DNA from: Whitmania pigra
Lineage: Eukaryota > Annelida > Clitellata > Hirudinida > Haemopidae
Assembly: GCA_021613335.1 (NCBI GenBank)
Contig: JAJTWR010000236.1
Coordinates: 1,422,501-1,486,500 of the forward strand
Direction of reading: 5' to 3'
DNA: 64,000 nt
In this document: piece after piece, positions 25,201 through 38,302 of the stretch
How positions within the stretch are numbered: position 1 is the stretch's first letter
Layout of the letters: every line of letters begins with the position of its first letter
Program-made: the position numbers and the translations under genes
The notes under the pieces: model-generated
Told to the model about the DNA's origin: nothing
Database searches by the model: none
What the model saw: the letters and a program-made list of their open reading frames with translations, nothing else

Positions 25201-28200
25201 CTCATGCTCTCATCACCTACAATATCATCATCATCATCATCTCTGAACAGAACATCATGTCCTTGAAATGATTGGACTAAAATGATTTACCTTCACCTTC
25301 ACCACCACCATCATCATCATCGTCACATATCACCAAGGTCAACAACGTAAATCTAGGCAAAGCAATATTAGAGGAAAAATGCAAACATGGACGAAGAACC
25401 AACCGAATAACAAAATGCTCATGAAATAATCTTGCTTTCAAACACAAAAAAGTACCGATTGATACAAAGATGAATGTTGTATTTCCAGGCAAGAAACAGC
25501 CAATGACAACACACTGATAGAACACGTGAGGCAATGACTCGATTGGATCGACCAAGTAAACAAATAAAACGTTACTGCTTTATAATCAATCCATGCTTTT
25601 TTCTTATCAATCGTTTCACCGGTTGAAACGATCCAATCAATCGAACCGAATTATTTATGCATCTGTGGCATCCAATAAACAGTCAGTAACCTTGGATGGA
25701 CCTGAGATTGCCGGCCTCCTTCTGAATGGTTCCGATGTACTTCTCGAGCGACGAATTCGATTGGACGACGATCGATCCACGGGGGAGGACTTTTATTCTG
25801 ACGGCCACCTGTCTCGTGGCATTCGTCGGGTCCTAGAATTGTCATCGACATTACCTCGAATAATTATCAAATTATGAATATTTATGGTGTCTCAATAAGC
25901 CCTTTTATTATAAGTATAATAAAACAATGCCAGTAATTATTTCCAGGACCATTCCACTTGCTTAATAATAATCAGTAATGACGATGCATAATCATCATCA
26001 AGCCATCACATAAGCAGGTACGTCGTTCTACCACAAATGTAGGTATAAGTGCATTCACGTAGCATCACAATCATAAGCCACACAGAGGTGCTAAGAATAT
26101 TTATTCAGTAGCACTGCCTGCCCTTGCTGTCATTCAAGCTTTTCCTGTCGTTCAAAAGAACTAAGCCCAATAGTAGGAGGGAAAGGACGCATCACTCGGA
26201 ACCAACTTGCACCGAGACAAACACCTGCTTTAGATTCAGTCAAGCACGACCTACCGGTATCACAGTGAATTCCACTTCGTCCTGTAGGCTCAATTTGTGG
26301 TCGCCGTTGAGGAGTTCACTGAAGTGGAAAAACATTCTGGCCTCCCTGTCTGTGCACCTGATGAATCCAAAGCCCTCCTTCAGAGTTGTTATGAAGCCCT
26401 ATGGTGATGCAATGGGAATAGAAAAATGTCGACGTCAATAAAGTGTTAATAATAACAACAACAACGGGAATAATAATATCAATAGCAACTAAAAGTTATT
26501 CAAATGTCAGTGTTTCAATTAACCACAAACAGAAAAAGTAATTAGTAAGTAGTTTCATTATATTAATCACCATCATCATCATGCTCACCAGTCCCCAAAA
26601 CATCATCATCATCATCATGCCCACCTTTTCCCTCTTGTCCTTGGAGATGAAGAAGGTGTCGTCGACGAGTCTGATGTTGGTGGCATGTTGCACCTTGTCC
26701 CTGCGATCGGTTGCTATGGAGAACTCCACGATGTCGTCTGCGAACATGGTGAAGTCACCCACGGGGTCCTTCTCGCCGAAAACTATCTCGATGGGCCTGC
26801 ACGGTGAACGGGAGATATAGGTGACTACGTCGACATCATCATCATAATCACCACCATTGTCGCTATTTACTATCAGGACATATCTATTTTAGCCAAGACT
26901 CTTATCGTAATAAAATCCATCAACTTTGTAGAAACACAAATCGCCCCTATATCATCATCATCATCATCATCTCCACTGACATCCATCAGTTCGCATCCAT
27001 AAATGCTCGCCCACCCATTCAGGGTCTCGTAGACGATCCTTCCGATGAGGGCGTCGTTGTTGACCTTCTTGACGGAGTTCATCTTGAGGGTCTTCTTGAT
27101 GCGCCCCCTCATGACATCCTTGGCCACGTCTTCGAAGACCACGGAGCCGGGGGGTATTTTGTGGATGTTGACTGCCACGTCCTTGTTCTGTTTGGAGGAT
27201 GGAAATATAATATAAGGAAAATAAAAGAGTGCAATTGAGATTTCAGTTGGCTTGATGGGGTGCTTGTTAATGTAAATTGTAATGTGTTATGTGCGTAGGT
27301 CGGATGAGTTTAAATGTTAATAAGAAAGAATAAATAAATTTGCGATTTATAAATTCAATGAATGCATGTTTAATTGTTACATTTCATGCTTGTTATGGTT
27401 AGAAATGTGATTTTAAATTAACATAATCCGAATTGAAGACTTTGACAAGCATCTTGCAGTGCAAGTGATAAAAAAAAGACATCATGAATTTAAAAAACCC
27501 ATGAAAACATTCTACAATAATGCTACCTAACTCGACACGGTGTATGTTCGATTATTAACGGCATCGCCAGCTTGTGTCATGTTAACCAATAATTAATTTT
27601 GAGTACCATTACATCCAATCATCATCATCATCATCATTGTTTCTATTGAAAAGACTGAGAGACTTGAGATCAACTTGTCCAGAAATACCCTTCATGCATT
27701 CACAGCAACAGCATCATTACAAGTAGTAGTAAAGGTTATGATGATGATGATTGCGCTTGAAGCAGGCTAATATTTATATTCGTTTACATTCTATTTATAG
27801 CATCTTCCTGAATGGAAAGGTCATGATCCCAAGTTACTATTTAATTGTTAAAGAAGAGGGTATTGAGATTAGATGGCAATGGAGATGATGATGAAACTGC
27901 AGCGACAACAGAAAAAGGAAGTACTTATCGATGCAAAGGGTAAAAGCCCACCCATCCGACTATCAACACTAATTTCTGCAGAGGGTGCTGCTACTCACAA
28001 GTCACACGACGTTCATCCTTATCCGAGACGTTAAATCCATTAAAGACAACAATACAGCTTGAGGGGTCGTCTATAAAAGACATAAGCAAAAATTTGCCAA
28101 TTTTTGATCGTGAACGTCCACTTTTGGTACAACCCCTTCTATTTTGCTAAAAGCACGAGAACCACACCATCCCTGACGAAACAGTAAGAATCTTTTACAA

Positions 28201-31200
28201 AGCCATAACTCACGTTCCTGACTTGAATCCCGTATTCGACATCGTCGCCAAGGCTGAGCTCTTCGATGTCGCCGTCGTACTCGCTGAAGTGGAAGAATAT
28301 CTCCTTAACTACATCTGCCCTCTCGATGAAGCCAAAGTTTTCCTTCATAGAGCAGACGACACCCTGGTAAAGGTCAGAGGGTGAAGATTTCTTCCGGAGT
28401 CTTCTGGCTCTCAGGTTGCCGGTTCTGCGTGGATGGACGTATGGTTAAAGATAATTAAACATGATTGTTAACGAGTTGCTTCTTGATATCAATTAAGATA
28501 ATTAAAATTTAAATGCTAAAGTTTTTTATTCCTTATCATTTAACATATTCAATATATTTTAAAGTAAAGTTATAAATGTATAATGATAAATATAATAAAT
28601 TATAAAGTAGAAGTTTATCGCAACAGACAACTCTATTGTTAAACTGCTCAGCTTGTGTCATCGGGCATGCATTTTGCTGCAAAGCGTGGGATGACATTTA
28701 TCTGGCTTTTGGTCGTTGCATTATTATTATTATTATTATTACTATTATATTATAAATGCTATTATTAGATGCAGTACTTGTCAATAATCCATCATCGCGT
28801 TAGAAGACATACAACTTCCCCTTACAACAAAAAAACACAACTACGAAACGGTCCTTAAAAATAGTCTGAGCATGCGTGAAAATCTGTGAAATTGGTCAGA
28901 ACAACTGACCGGCGCGACGATGCGTCCGTAACAAATGTCAAATTGACACTCAAAGCAATCGTCGAGCAGTTTCAGTGCTAAAAAGAAAAGCTACGTACGA
29001 TTGGACAAGAATAATGATCCAAACATTCTCTGGAAGCCAATGAAAAGGAGAACAATATCTGATGTAAATGCCAAATGCCAATAAATCCATAAAGGGATGT
29101 GGTTAATGAAATAAGCCTCCAGGGTAGTGAATCATATATTATAATAATTAATAAAATGCCATAACTTGTTAATCAAGTTTACAAATTAGGTTTACAATAT
29201 TTCAAGCTTTAATTGTAAATTGCATTATGTTAATTACAATCTAATCTAATTGATATTCGAGTTTGGTGTCACTTAATCTAATGACTTTTTGAATGTTACT
29301 TCCTAATTTAATAAATGTTCGATTTAGAGCCTATTAAGACTTGTCAAACAACCGAAATGCTTTAAAAATGAACCGATAATTGTAAAGACATTAATAATTA
29401 TTTTAAGTAAATGAGTGCATTTTGACATTTTAAATCTTTCCCTGCTGCGCAATTCTCACCCTCCAGTGATTTTACAAAGTTCTGTTAAACTCTCAAAAGA
29501 CATCAGACCAAAATAAAGATGAAAGACACTCAAATGCAAGCTATACAATACCTGCAAAATAGTCGTAGTAACAACAATCAAAGTAATAATAATAACAATA
29601 ACAATAACAATTATCATAACTGCAGAGTGAATGCATAATGAAGAGCTATAAATATCCTTCAAAGCCTTAGACAAAAAAACGCACCCCACGTCATTGGCTA
29701 TCATGAACGTGACCTTGTCGCCCACCGTGACCTTCTGCCCGTTCTCGACGTCGTCGTTGGCAAAGGGCAGGAAGAAAGTCTCGCCCCCCTGTTCGTAAGT
29801 AACTCGACCCAACTCACTCGAAGGGCTCGAGAAGTCTCCACCGTTGTTCTGAAGTCATCGGAATGAAAATTAATAATTAACGATACGTTAACGTTTGAAT
29901 TTTAGGGGACAGTTTAAATTCATGAATATTAATAATGAATAACAGTGGCATCGAATCAATGCAAAGGAATTGTTGCAGAATGAAACTCACTCTCCGTTTT
30001 CACAAATAAATATCGCATAAACATTGACTCAACTGAGCCGCTGCTATTCATGATGCTATGACATACGCCATAAAAACTTTCATTTAGTCAATTACATTGT
30101 GTAGACATTCTATATCATTGCTGATGATTACTAGTAGAAATATTATAATGTAAATAACTAACTTTAATAATAATAATAATAATAATAACCACAATAATAG
30201 TAACAATGATAAGCTTATAGTCAGCAATACGAATGCAATAATGACATCATTGTAACACCATTATCTTCACTCGATTGTTGTAATGAACAACGTAATGAAC
30301 CAAATGTCTGCCCAGCCATTCATGCAATTACAGACCAACAGTAAAATCTTAATTGCATTTTAATTACAGGTGCCTGGTGAGCCCAGCCAATGGCCGTGAT
30401 CTTCCGAGAAAGGTTTAGGGTTAGGATTCATAATCAAAAGTCCAAACCCCTCTCCAAAATTAATTATAATGTAATAATTATTTTTCATAATTATTTCTTC
30501 TTATTAACATTATTACTTCAAGTTCTCATGATTAGATAAAATACTTTACAGATAACAATTAAATAAAAATAGTACAAAGTCAGAACAACAACAACCATAA
30601 CAATGGCAACAACAGGAAACTAAGAGAAATAGAGCACCCAGAGAGATATTTATAATTTAGGAATAACAATAATAGGAATAATAAAAACAAAATAATAATA
30701 ATAATACAGCCATCAACAAAAATAATCTGGCATTAAATATTTATCAGAGGTTATCGAAGAAACGACAGCTTCGAAACAATGTCAAGCACTATAGATAACT
30801 GATGATGGTTAAAAACATCGATTATGATGATGATTTGACCGATGGTGATGATGGTGACTAAGACAGCAGCCTACCCCAACATTCCTCGACTTGATGTCGC
30901 TGAGTACGGTCCCCTCGAACTGTTTTCCCCCTACGGCCTCGCACGACACCTCGCTCAGCTTGACGATCAAAATGGCCACCGGTTTGCCAGTCCTCTTATC
31001 CACGGACTCTTGGAACTCCACGGGATCTGTTGGAAATTTTGAGACGTTTACGTGCATACTAATCCTTCAATCTTGTTCTACTTGATTAGCAATCCTGTTT
31101 TATTAAAGCACCATCATGAAAAGAGATAAAGCAATCTGCTCCTGTCATTCATGACACTACCACAACCAGTTCGTAAAAAAATCCAAAGGATTGCCGATAC

Positions 31201-33089
31201 TTATTTACAAGTATTTATTGTTAACATTGTTTCTGAATTTGTCAGAACCACTAATGTTGTTGGCTTTGCTGGCAGGTACATTATCATTTAAAATGACCTT
31301 ACAAAAATATTGAATGTCTGCCAAAAACATCTTAATCAATAAACAGCAACAACTAAAACATGAAATACATTTTGTATTCCCATAATTCCATTGAAACCCA
31401 GTAAGTAAAGAATATCTGACCCTGCCATGAGTGCCTTTAGGAAGGAGTGCAATATAAATGGCTACAAGAGGCGCCAATGACACTAAGAAGTGTCACAAAT
31501 TGCATTCACAAAACAAAACCGCTAATATCGTCACTGGTAATAGCGTTGGAAAAGCCAAACTATTAACTGCACGAGATTTGGGCAAACACGCAACGAGAAT
31601 CAAATTCACCGAGTTCAAGACCCACCTCCGACCTTCAGGTTGGCCAGGTTTCCTTTGTATTCGCTGTAGTGGAAGAAGAATCGACCTCTCCTCTCCGTGC
31701 ACTGGACAAACCCGTACGAGGCCTGCTCATTTCAATCGCAAATTGTTAGTTATTTTTCAACAATTGACCATTTTCTTCAATTTAATTATCACTATTCTAG
31801 ATGAGAGCTTGAATAATAACAACAATAATATATTAATAATATAATAATAATAATATAAATATTAATAATAACAAGTTTGAAGTGAGGAAAAACTTTTTAA
31901 TCTCAAAAGAATGAAATGAGAAACTTTCAGTGAATTATCAATAAGCGATGCTTGGTTGGAATCCAGCTATATTGTAAATGTAAACAAGTTACACCAAGAA
32001 GCACAAAAACATCCTCATTGTAAGAATAAATTAATAAATTAATAAAGATTAGTAAATAAATAATATACAACCACCAATGATACTGATGTCCTGATAATAG
32101 CATCACTTCTATCAAGTAAGTGATAAGGCTTCAAAAACAAATTTACAGCTTATAAACATAAAGAACGAGCGAGTTGATCAAAATTTTGAAACAACAAAGT
32201 GCAAAATCCATCCTTATGATTGGTAATCGGCTCTTATGGCCGACCAATGGCATAATTTCAGACTAGTTATCTCCAACTCTACTTGAAGTTTGTGCATTTT
32301 AAAAATGAACATAATTAAATTAGGTGACTTTAATAATTCTAATTTAAGTGTCTTTATGAATTAGGAACTGATCTTCTTATTAAATCTTAATTGTAATTAA
32401 AAATTAATAAAATTTTAAACATATTCTAATTAACAGTAACTTTCTTGGGTAAGAATTAATCAACTAAATTAGAATACCTGTAATTATCAATGATTGCAAA
32501 CCTAAAATTCAGGTTGCACTACATTAAAAGAGCCCTTTATTACACAATAAGCATGCTTTAATCCGTTTAAATAACCGAGCCATTGAACGAAATAAAATCC
32601 CAGCACCAAATTATTCAAAATAAATTGATAAATATAAATTATTGCTAACAATAAAACAAAAACAACATTAAGAGATTAATTGTATTTCATATAAAATGAC
32701 TAACCAACATCTTTTCTATGACACCTTTCTCTCTGGTGCCATAAGGTTTGGTACTGTTGTTGGTGTTGTTGTTGACAGTCGTGTAACTGCAGCTGTTCAA
32801 ACCGTTGCTTCCCTGCAAGCCCTGCTGCGACCCGTTGACCTGAGAATTAGGGGCAAACTGCCTTGGCCTTCCAAATGGCTCTCTGTTGGCAGCCTGCAGA
32901 GGTTCGGCTTTGAATTGCTAAAACATCCACCCAGAAGTTAGTGAGACATAAAAAAAAGTGCATGAACAATAGATTATCACACTAAGCCATTAAATTTCAT
33001 ACAAATAATATTGGCCAAGTAAAATTTATCCCTAATAAGAGTCTGGAAATTAAAATCAACAGATTTACCTTAACTTTAGGTGTGCTCAT
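22279..33089 (-). CDS. CSDE1: CSDE1/UNR, multi-cold-shock-domain RNA-binding protein
   Basis: Fifteen minus-strand coding exons with consistent phases: 33089-33069, 32917-32705, 31725-31626, 31026-30875, 29848-29685, 28424-28214, 27187-27015, 26796-26625, 26398-26255, 25832-25691, 24851-24739, 24553-24378, 24119-23993, 23719-23288 and 22773-22279. Product 944 aa (human 798). Canonical cold-shock domains carry the aromatic RNP motifs at about aa 70-135 (SYGFVQC...RFFFHY), 235-300 (NFGFIER...EIFFHF), 405-460 (GFGFIRC...MFFHFSE) and 555-620 (GFGFIET...EIYFHFR). Degenerate non-canonical cold-shock units lie between them. The fifth domain (about aa 770-840) has lost the motif. The SUZ-C motif [12 protein letters not shown] is kept near the C-terminus. 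Extra Q/N-rich N-terminal and Pro/Thr-rich (exon 14) segments explain the length. Family knowledge: a cytoplasmic mRNA-binding protein that controls translation and decay, including Drosophila msl-2 repression. Untranslated 5' exons were not located. Confidence 0.94.
31126..31440. repeat. Dispersed repeat, copy inside a CSDE1 intron
   Basis: Blocks such as CAATCTGCTC...GACACTA..A.AACCAGTT and CTGCCAAA.ACAT..GAATCA.TAAA recur in the same order at 35005-35170, outside the gene. This copy has about 90 bp more in the middle. Type unknown; probably an old non-autonomous transposon. It lies in intron 3 of CSDE1, between the exons at 31725-31626 and 31026-30875. Confidence 0.45.
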
Positions 33090-34184
33090 CTTCCAGAATT
33101 ATGAAATCCAATCGAAGTAGTTAGTAATTTTAGTTAGTGGAGGTTATTCAGCTGGTTCACTTGCTTAAAATTTTGTCAAACTTAAACTGCTACTTTGATC
33201 TGGTTATGAGGTTCTTCAGTTTCTGCCCAACAAAAATAAAATCAATATCAGATAATTGGATGGCCGTTTATGAACGTTCCTTTTTGCATAAAATTCAGAC
33301 AACAAAAGTTACATAGTTAAGTCTCATAAAATTGAGTTTCTTTAATAGAGGATTGACAGTGCCTAGCTTTGAACAACGTTTAAACAAAAGTCTTTATTAG
33401 TTGGCAAAATTTCAACTCCAGTAAACATTTGCGGAATGGTTGTCGTAGGCCGTAATTACCCATAAACGTGAACCAAACATCAAAAAAAAAAATTTCCAGA
33501 CATGAATTGCACTTTATGAGTCGCTAAAATTAATAGTGGTCCAAAAAATAAACGCCGCATCTATTACGCAGTACACATCGCCTGCTAATGCTAACCCTGC
33601 GTTTAATTTCCTTCTACTTCCCAACTGATTGTGGCTAAAGGCCCCTCAATACAGGCCGTGTCACTATTTTATATGCTTTTCAGAAAAAAATACGATACGC
33701 CAACATTTATTTAATTTATTTTTTTTTTGTTAAATGCATGTGTCATTTTTCATATTTTACAAAATTAATTAGATTTCAGAAATGGCTCGACAATAAAGCA
33801 GAGTGTATTTATTTAACGATTTGTGTCCCTTATTTTCTACTAAAACTTTACAGTCAATTTGCAATTTACCACTCTGTAATAACATGGAGAATCAATAAAA
33901 ATTGTAATGGTAGATTCAGGGACGTCATTTCATCTTTTTCCTAAAGAGAGCTTATCCTTAAAGTCTTAAGCGGGCCCCGCTTTTTTTCCCGCGTGGGTCC
34001 CGGTCGGGTCCCGATTTCTTGTGCTTGCTGGGTTGATCACTAGTCTACCGACGCTTGGTATCATTTAACTTATTCAACTTCTGCCCTTGCACGCTGCCTT
34101 GTTCTCTCTAGTTTAGACTATTGTAATTCTCTTCGTGACACATCTGCTTCTTTAATTCAATTGTAACTTCATTTATAAAGTTCC

Positions 34185-34625
34185 TTATGTAGCGCTCCAT
34201 CCCAAGGGCGCTGGCGGCACTGCAGGCTGGGTTTCGAACACGACACATTACGACTGTTGCCATTACCGCCGTATGCAGTCACATCACCCATTCGGCTAAC
34301 CTGCATGCCAATCCTTGCAACTCGTCCAAAACAAGCTTGCCAAGCTTATTCTCTTCAACTCTACCCTCAATATCACGGACTTCCGGAAGCAAACTGCACT
34401 GGTTGCCGATTTATAGTCGTATCACCTTCAAAATCGCCCTCCTGACATATCATACTCTAGCCCATCCACCTCGCCTTATCTTCATCACATAATAAATCGC
34501 TGCCAAACACCTGGAACCTACTCGCTTCCACCGTCAGAGCCCAGCCTGAAAGTCTTCAAGCGTCACCTGAAGACCCATCTCTTCAGGACTTTATGGGACA
34601 GCGAAGACACAAGGCACCTCTGATG
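34185..34625 (+). mobile_element. LINE fragment (L2/CR1-Rex1-like 3' end of reverse-transcriptase ORF)
   Basis: The plus strand carries, in two shifted frames, the hallmark C-terminal tail of CR1/L2-group LINE proteins: HWLPIYSRITFKIALL near 34400-34450 and SLKVFKRHLKTHLFRTL near 34540-34595. Stops and frameshifts break it and no RT core remains, so it is a dead 5'-truncated copy. Its 5' part (about 34220-34320) holds the repeat block also found in the introns at 45.3 and 49.5 kb. Confidence 0.75.
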
Positions 34626-35004
34626 CCATGCACATGGCCATGTCCAACCAACTAAAGATAATTTAAGGTTCAAAGCCATGCTGAAATAACTGAATCTTTG
34701 TTTTATGTGCAAAAGAAACTTATAATCATGATTGTTCCCGCATTCAAAGCTTAATTAATGGACACTGTCCGTAAGAATGTTCTAGAGATGAACTACACGA
34801 CAACTCCCACGAATCTGGCCAGCACCGTGAAGTAGTACCCCGAGGCAGCCTGAAAAATAAATTGTAAAGTATAATTATCATTCAAATTAACTATAACCTC
34901 ATTGAACTAACTTCACAAATAAACTCAAATCAACAAGAAATAGCTTTCCAGTCCTCCTCATCCTTATCATCATCGTCATCGTCATCATCATCATCATGAA
35001 AAAT

Positions 35005-35170
35005 AAAAATCAATCTGCTCATGTAATTTGCGACACTATCATAACCAGTTTAAAATAACCTTATGAAGAATATATCTGCCAAAGACATATGAATCAGTAA
35101 ATAGACACAACAAAAGTGAGTGTTCCCAAATCCAATAAAATCCAGGCAGTAAGGATATATAATGTGACTT
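35005..35170. repeat. Dispersed repeat, second copy
   Basis: Related to 31126-31440: same order of shared blocks (CAATCTGCTC, GACACTATC, AACCAGTTT, TATCTGCCAAAGACAT). No inverted termini were recognised. Confidence 0.45.
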
Positions 35171-35570
35171 AACAATGTTAACAAACCATTTGTTGCAGAT
35201 GGGAGTGCTGAATCGACACTCCTTTGGAAGCAACTGTTTCTCCTTAATAATTATAATAATAATAGCAATAGCAATAGACTTAGACAACCTTACATAATAC
35301 AGAACAAACATCAATATGAAAATCTCAATAGACCTTTGAGGACAACTCTTTCAGTGGATTTCATTCTGTGTCTTGGCTGAATGCTTCTTCTAAATGTTGC
35401 CAATCTCCTGAGAATAAAAATATAATAATAATACATAAGTACTTACACAATAAAAAAAAACCTCTAAAATATCTGAACTCTTAACATAATGTGGGAAAGA
35501 ATAAACTAAAATGAATAGAAACATTAAGTAATATAAAAGCAATTAACAATTGAAACTCCTCTGGAGTGGC

Positions 35571-36992
35571 ATGAGAAACCATGAGAAGGGCGTCAGAAAG
35601 GAGAACATTTACACCTGGATGAAATGCTTGGAAGACAAGATGCAATACTTCAGACTTCAGGTAAGTCAGGTATCTTCGAAAAGTTTAGTAATAAACAAAT
35701 TACCACACAGTTACTGAAAAATCGTGCTTTTTAATACGAACTTTCCACCCAAATCGCCAGCAACTTGTTTAAGTTTTGAAACATTAAGTCCAGGATTTTC
35801 AACAATTTAGATTGCGTAGACATGTCCCTCTCGAACGTTGTGAATCAACTCAGATGCCTATAATAACGTGATGCAAAAAAATGTGATACAAAACACAAAC
35901 CAAAAATCCTGGTGTAAACTTTTGAAGCACTTAAGAAGTTTAAACTAAATGACAAAATAAACTTAGTCGTTGCAATGCATTCAAAACAAGGTTCCTGTTT
36001 AGTGACAAATAACTGTACACAAATATGTATTGCAAAATAAGCAATAAGTTAGTCGCTAACAAGATTATACGCTGAAACATAGCCTTCTGAAAAGCGACAT
36101 TAAATGCCATCTTAAAAATAACACGAGCTGCAATGTTAACTGCAACGTCTGCCCTCGTATTCGGCGGTATGGTATAAATAAGAACCTATAAATAACTTAT
36201 TCTACATTTTTCTAGCTTAAAATAATGTCTTTGCTATATATTGAAATATATTTTAAAAAATTTTAATAACCCTATAACTATTTAAAATTACGCTTTAAAG
36301 TAATTAAAAAATTACTTTTCATATTTCTACATTTAAAGTATTGATTATGCTCAAAAATGTTCCACACATTTAAAATGGCAACTACAAATTATTTATAAAT
36401 TCTTGGGTTGGTAGACATGATGATGATGGTGGTGGTGGTGATGAAGGATATCTTGGATTTGTTCAGAAGGGCAGCTATGTCAAAGTGACGTCTTGTTATA
36501 AAAACTAAGTGTTTTAATTAATAAATGCAATTTGCCAACATAATGCATAACTTGAAAATCTTTCACTGAGTTGACTTTCTTTTTCTTTGACAAATCACTT
36601 CAAGAGACTCGAACCATTCGGAGATCGCATATATTGAGAAACAATCCACTTGTAACTGAAACGTTGACAACAACCCGTTTACTAATAATTGTTTGGTATT
36701 AATATTTATTTGTTTACTTCAACTAGTTATGTTAATGAAAAATACTTTACTTTCAACCTACAAATCATCGTCACATTATCATCTCATCATCATCATCTTC
36801 CACATCCTTTTTCCAAGTGTACTGATCAGCATTTTGGTTCAGCTGAAGAACTGGGATAAAGTCCTGTGGTGGATGTGCCTGGTCACCTACCCCCTCCTTG
36901 TCCTCTTTGCAGTCCTGTGGAAAGGATTTTCCACGACGTTCCCCGTCACCTATTGGAAGTCATGCTGCAACGCGACCATGGGGATATGTTGA
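35571..36992 (+). CDS. Small two-exon membrane protein, 79 aa, unidentified
   Basis: Exon 1 is 35571-35660 from an ATG to CAG|GTAAGT; exon 2 is 36843-36992 after TTCAG, ending in TGA. Phase 0 on both sides gives 79 aa. The N-terminal third is charged (MRNHEKGVRKENIYTWMKCL). One strong membrane helix follows (about VLWWMCLVTYPLLVLFAVLW), then a short Cys-containing tail (SCCNATMGIC). A reading frame continues upstream of the ATG, so a further 5' exon is possible. This suits a single-pass small integral membrane protein. No family is recognised and the membrane of residence cannot be told. A good donor, a good acceptor and the coherent topology support reality. Confidence 0.5.
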
Positions 36993-38302
36993 GCATAGTC
37001 CAATCATGTTCTCTGCCATACTGAGTCTGGAGATCCACTTCGAGACCTTGACGTTCCTTTGAAAATGAAGTTGTTTTTTGTTGGTTCCGTGTTTTTCTGC
37101 TTCAATCAAACTGACCGTGCTTTATTTCGAATTAATTTTTAAAATAACAGCATGCGATGCGAAATATTTTGGTTTATTTATTCAGTGCCAGTTCCCATTG
37201 GAAAATGAACGTCAGATTCTTTGAAGGTTCATTTCAGCGACAAGATGAAGACATATTTTTGAAATAAAACTTAAAACTCTACTATTTAATAATTAGGACT
37301 TCCAAATTTCGTTATGTCTTGATATTTAATTATTTTTGAATGCAATTTATAGAATAAAAGTTGGTATGAAAGGAACCATCCTTTTGCAATTTGATAAATA
37401 TTAAAATGTGCCTGATTTTAATTAAGCCCGAGACTGTCTGTCTATGAAATACTGATGGTTACAGTTGAAGTGGTAACTACCTGGAAACAGTCCTGACTGG
37501 AGGATAGTCAGTAATTAAACAAAATTAATTCAAACAACTCAGCACGTCATCGACCTATCGCTACACTCGTCTATTTTCCAGCAAGAGGTTTTGGGGAGAT
37601 TGTTGTTGGACACAGGAACTTTGTCCCACCTGCATAGTTAGAGACGCGAGCTCCGAGCGCCATGTTTGTTTACGTTTTATGAACTTAACGCGATATTATT
37701 CCTTCTCAACTCGAGTCAACAATTCATCTGTTCAACATTTATTCTTCTGATTCGTCTGTGTATATACAGTTACACTACATTGTAAGACTTACTCTCACGA
37801 CTTGTGGAATTGAGGTTAGAAGAGGTTTAGCATGTAATTCGCATGCAAATATTCAAGTTTTCTTCTTAATTTAACCAAGGTGAGAAATAGGCTAATAGTA
37901 ACATTACGAATAAACATGTTTGGATAAAATTCATAAGATTTTTTTACAAGGAGACGAGAAGCATTTTTCGTTATTAAGTTATAGTTTGGTGCAATTGATA
38001 TCGCAGACTGTGTCACAATTTGATATGCTTTTCAAATTATTGCATAAATATCTTATCAAGGTGATCCAAGACCAAGTAGAAGTGAAACTCCTAATCAAGA
38101 TAACCTAAAAAAAATGACGCTCAACATTGTAAACAATAAATTTTTGAAATTTAAAGTTTATAACAACTATTTAGGACGTAATATACTTGAAGGCTAAGAT
38201 AACTTGTTAGGAACCATAACAACAAAGTACAGTGCTAGAAATATTAAGACAACAAGGTCTTCAAGAACTACAATTTGCATTTCTGAAAGCAATTTGAAAA
38301 TA
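36993..38302. other. Intergenic, no gene seen
   Basis: AT-rich. An AATAAA at about 37263 could end the small membrane-protein gene. The last about 140 bp (38160-38302) resemble 47070-47152 and are therefore the duplicated upstream region of the two paralogous LRR genes. Confidence 0.5.

Noticed and set aside
34800..35405. Two minus-strand exon-like pieces (AASGYYFTVLARF and MKSTERVVLK) resembling mitochondrial ribosomal protein L33
   Set aside because: Their phases do not join with usable splice sites and the rest of the protein was not found. One piece also resembles the last exon at 51136-51213, so the similarity may be chance.
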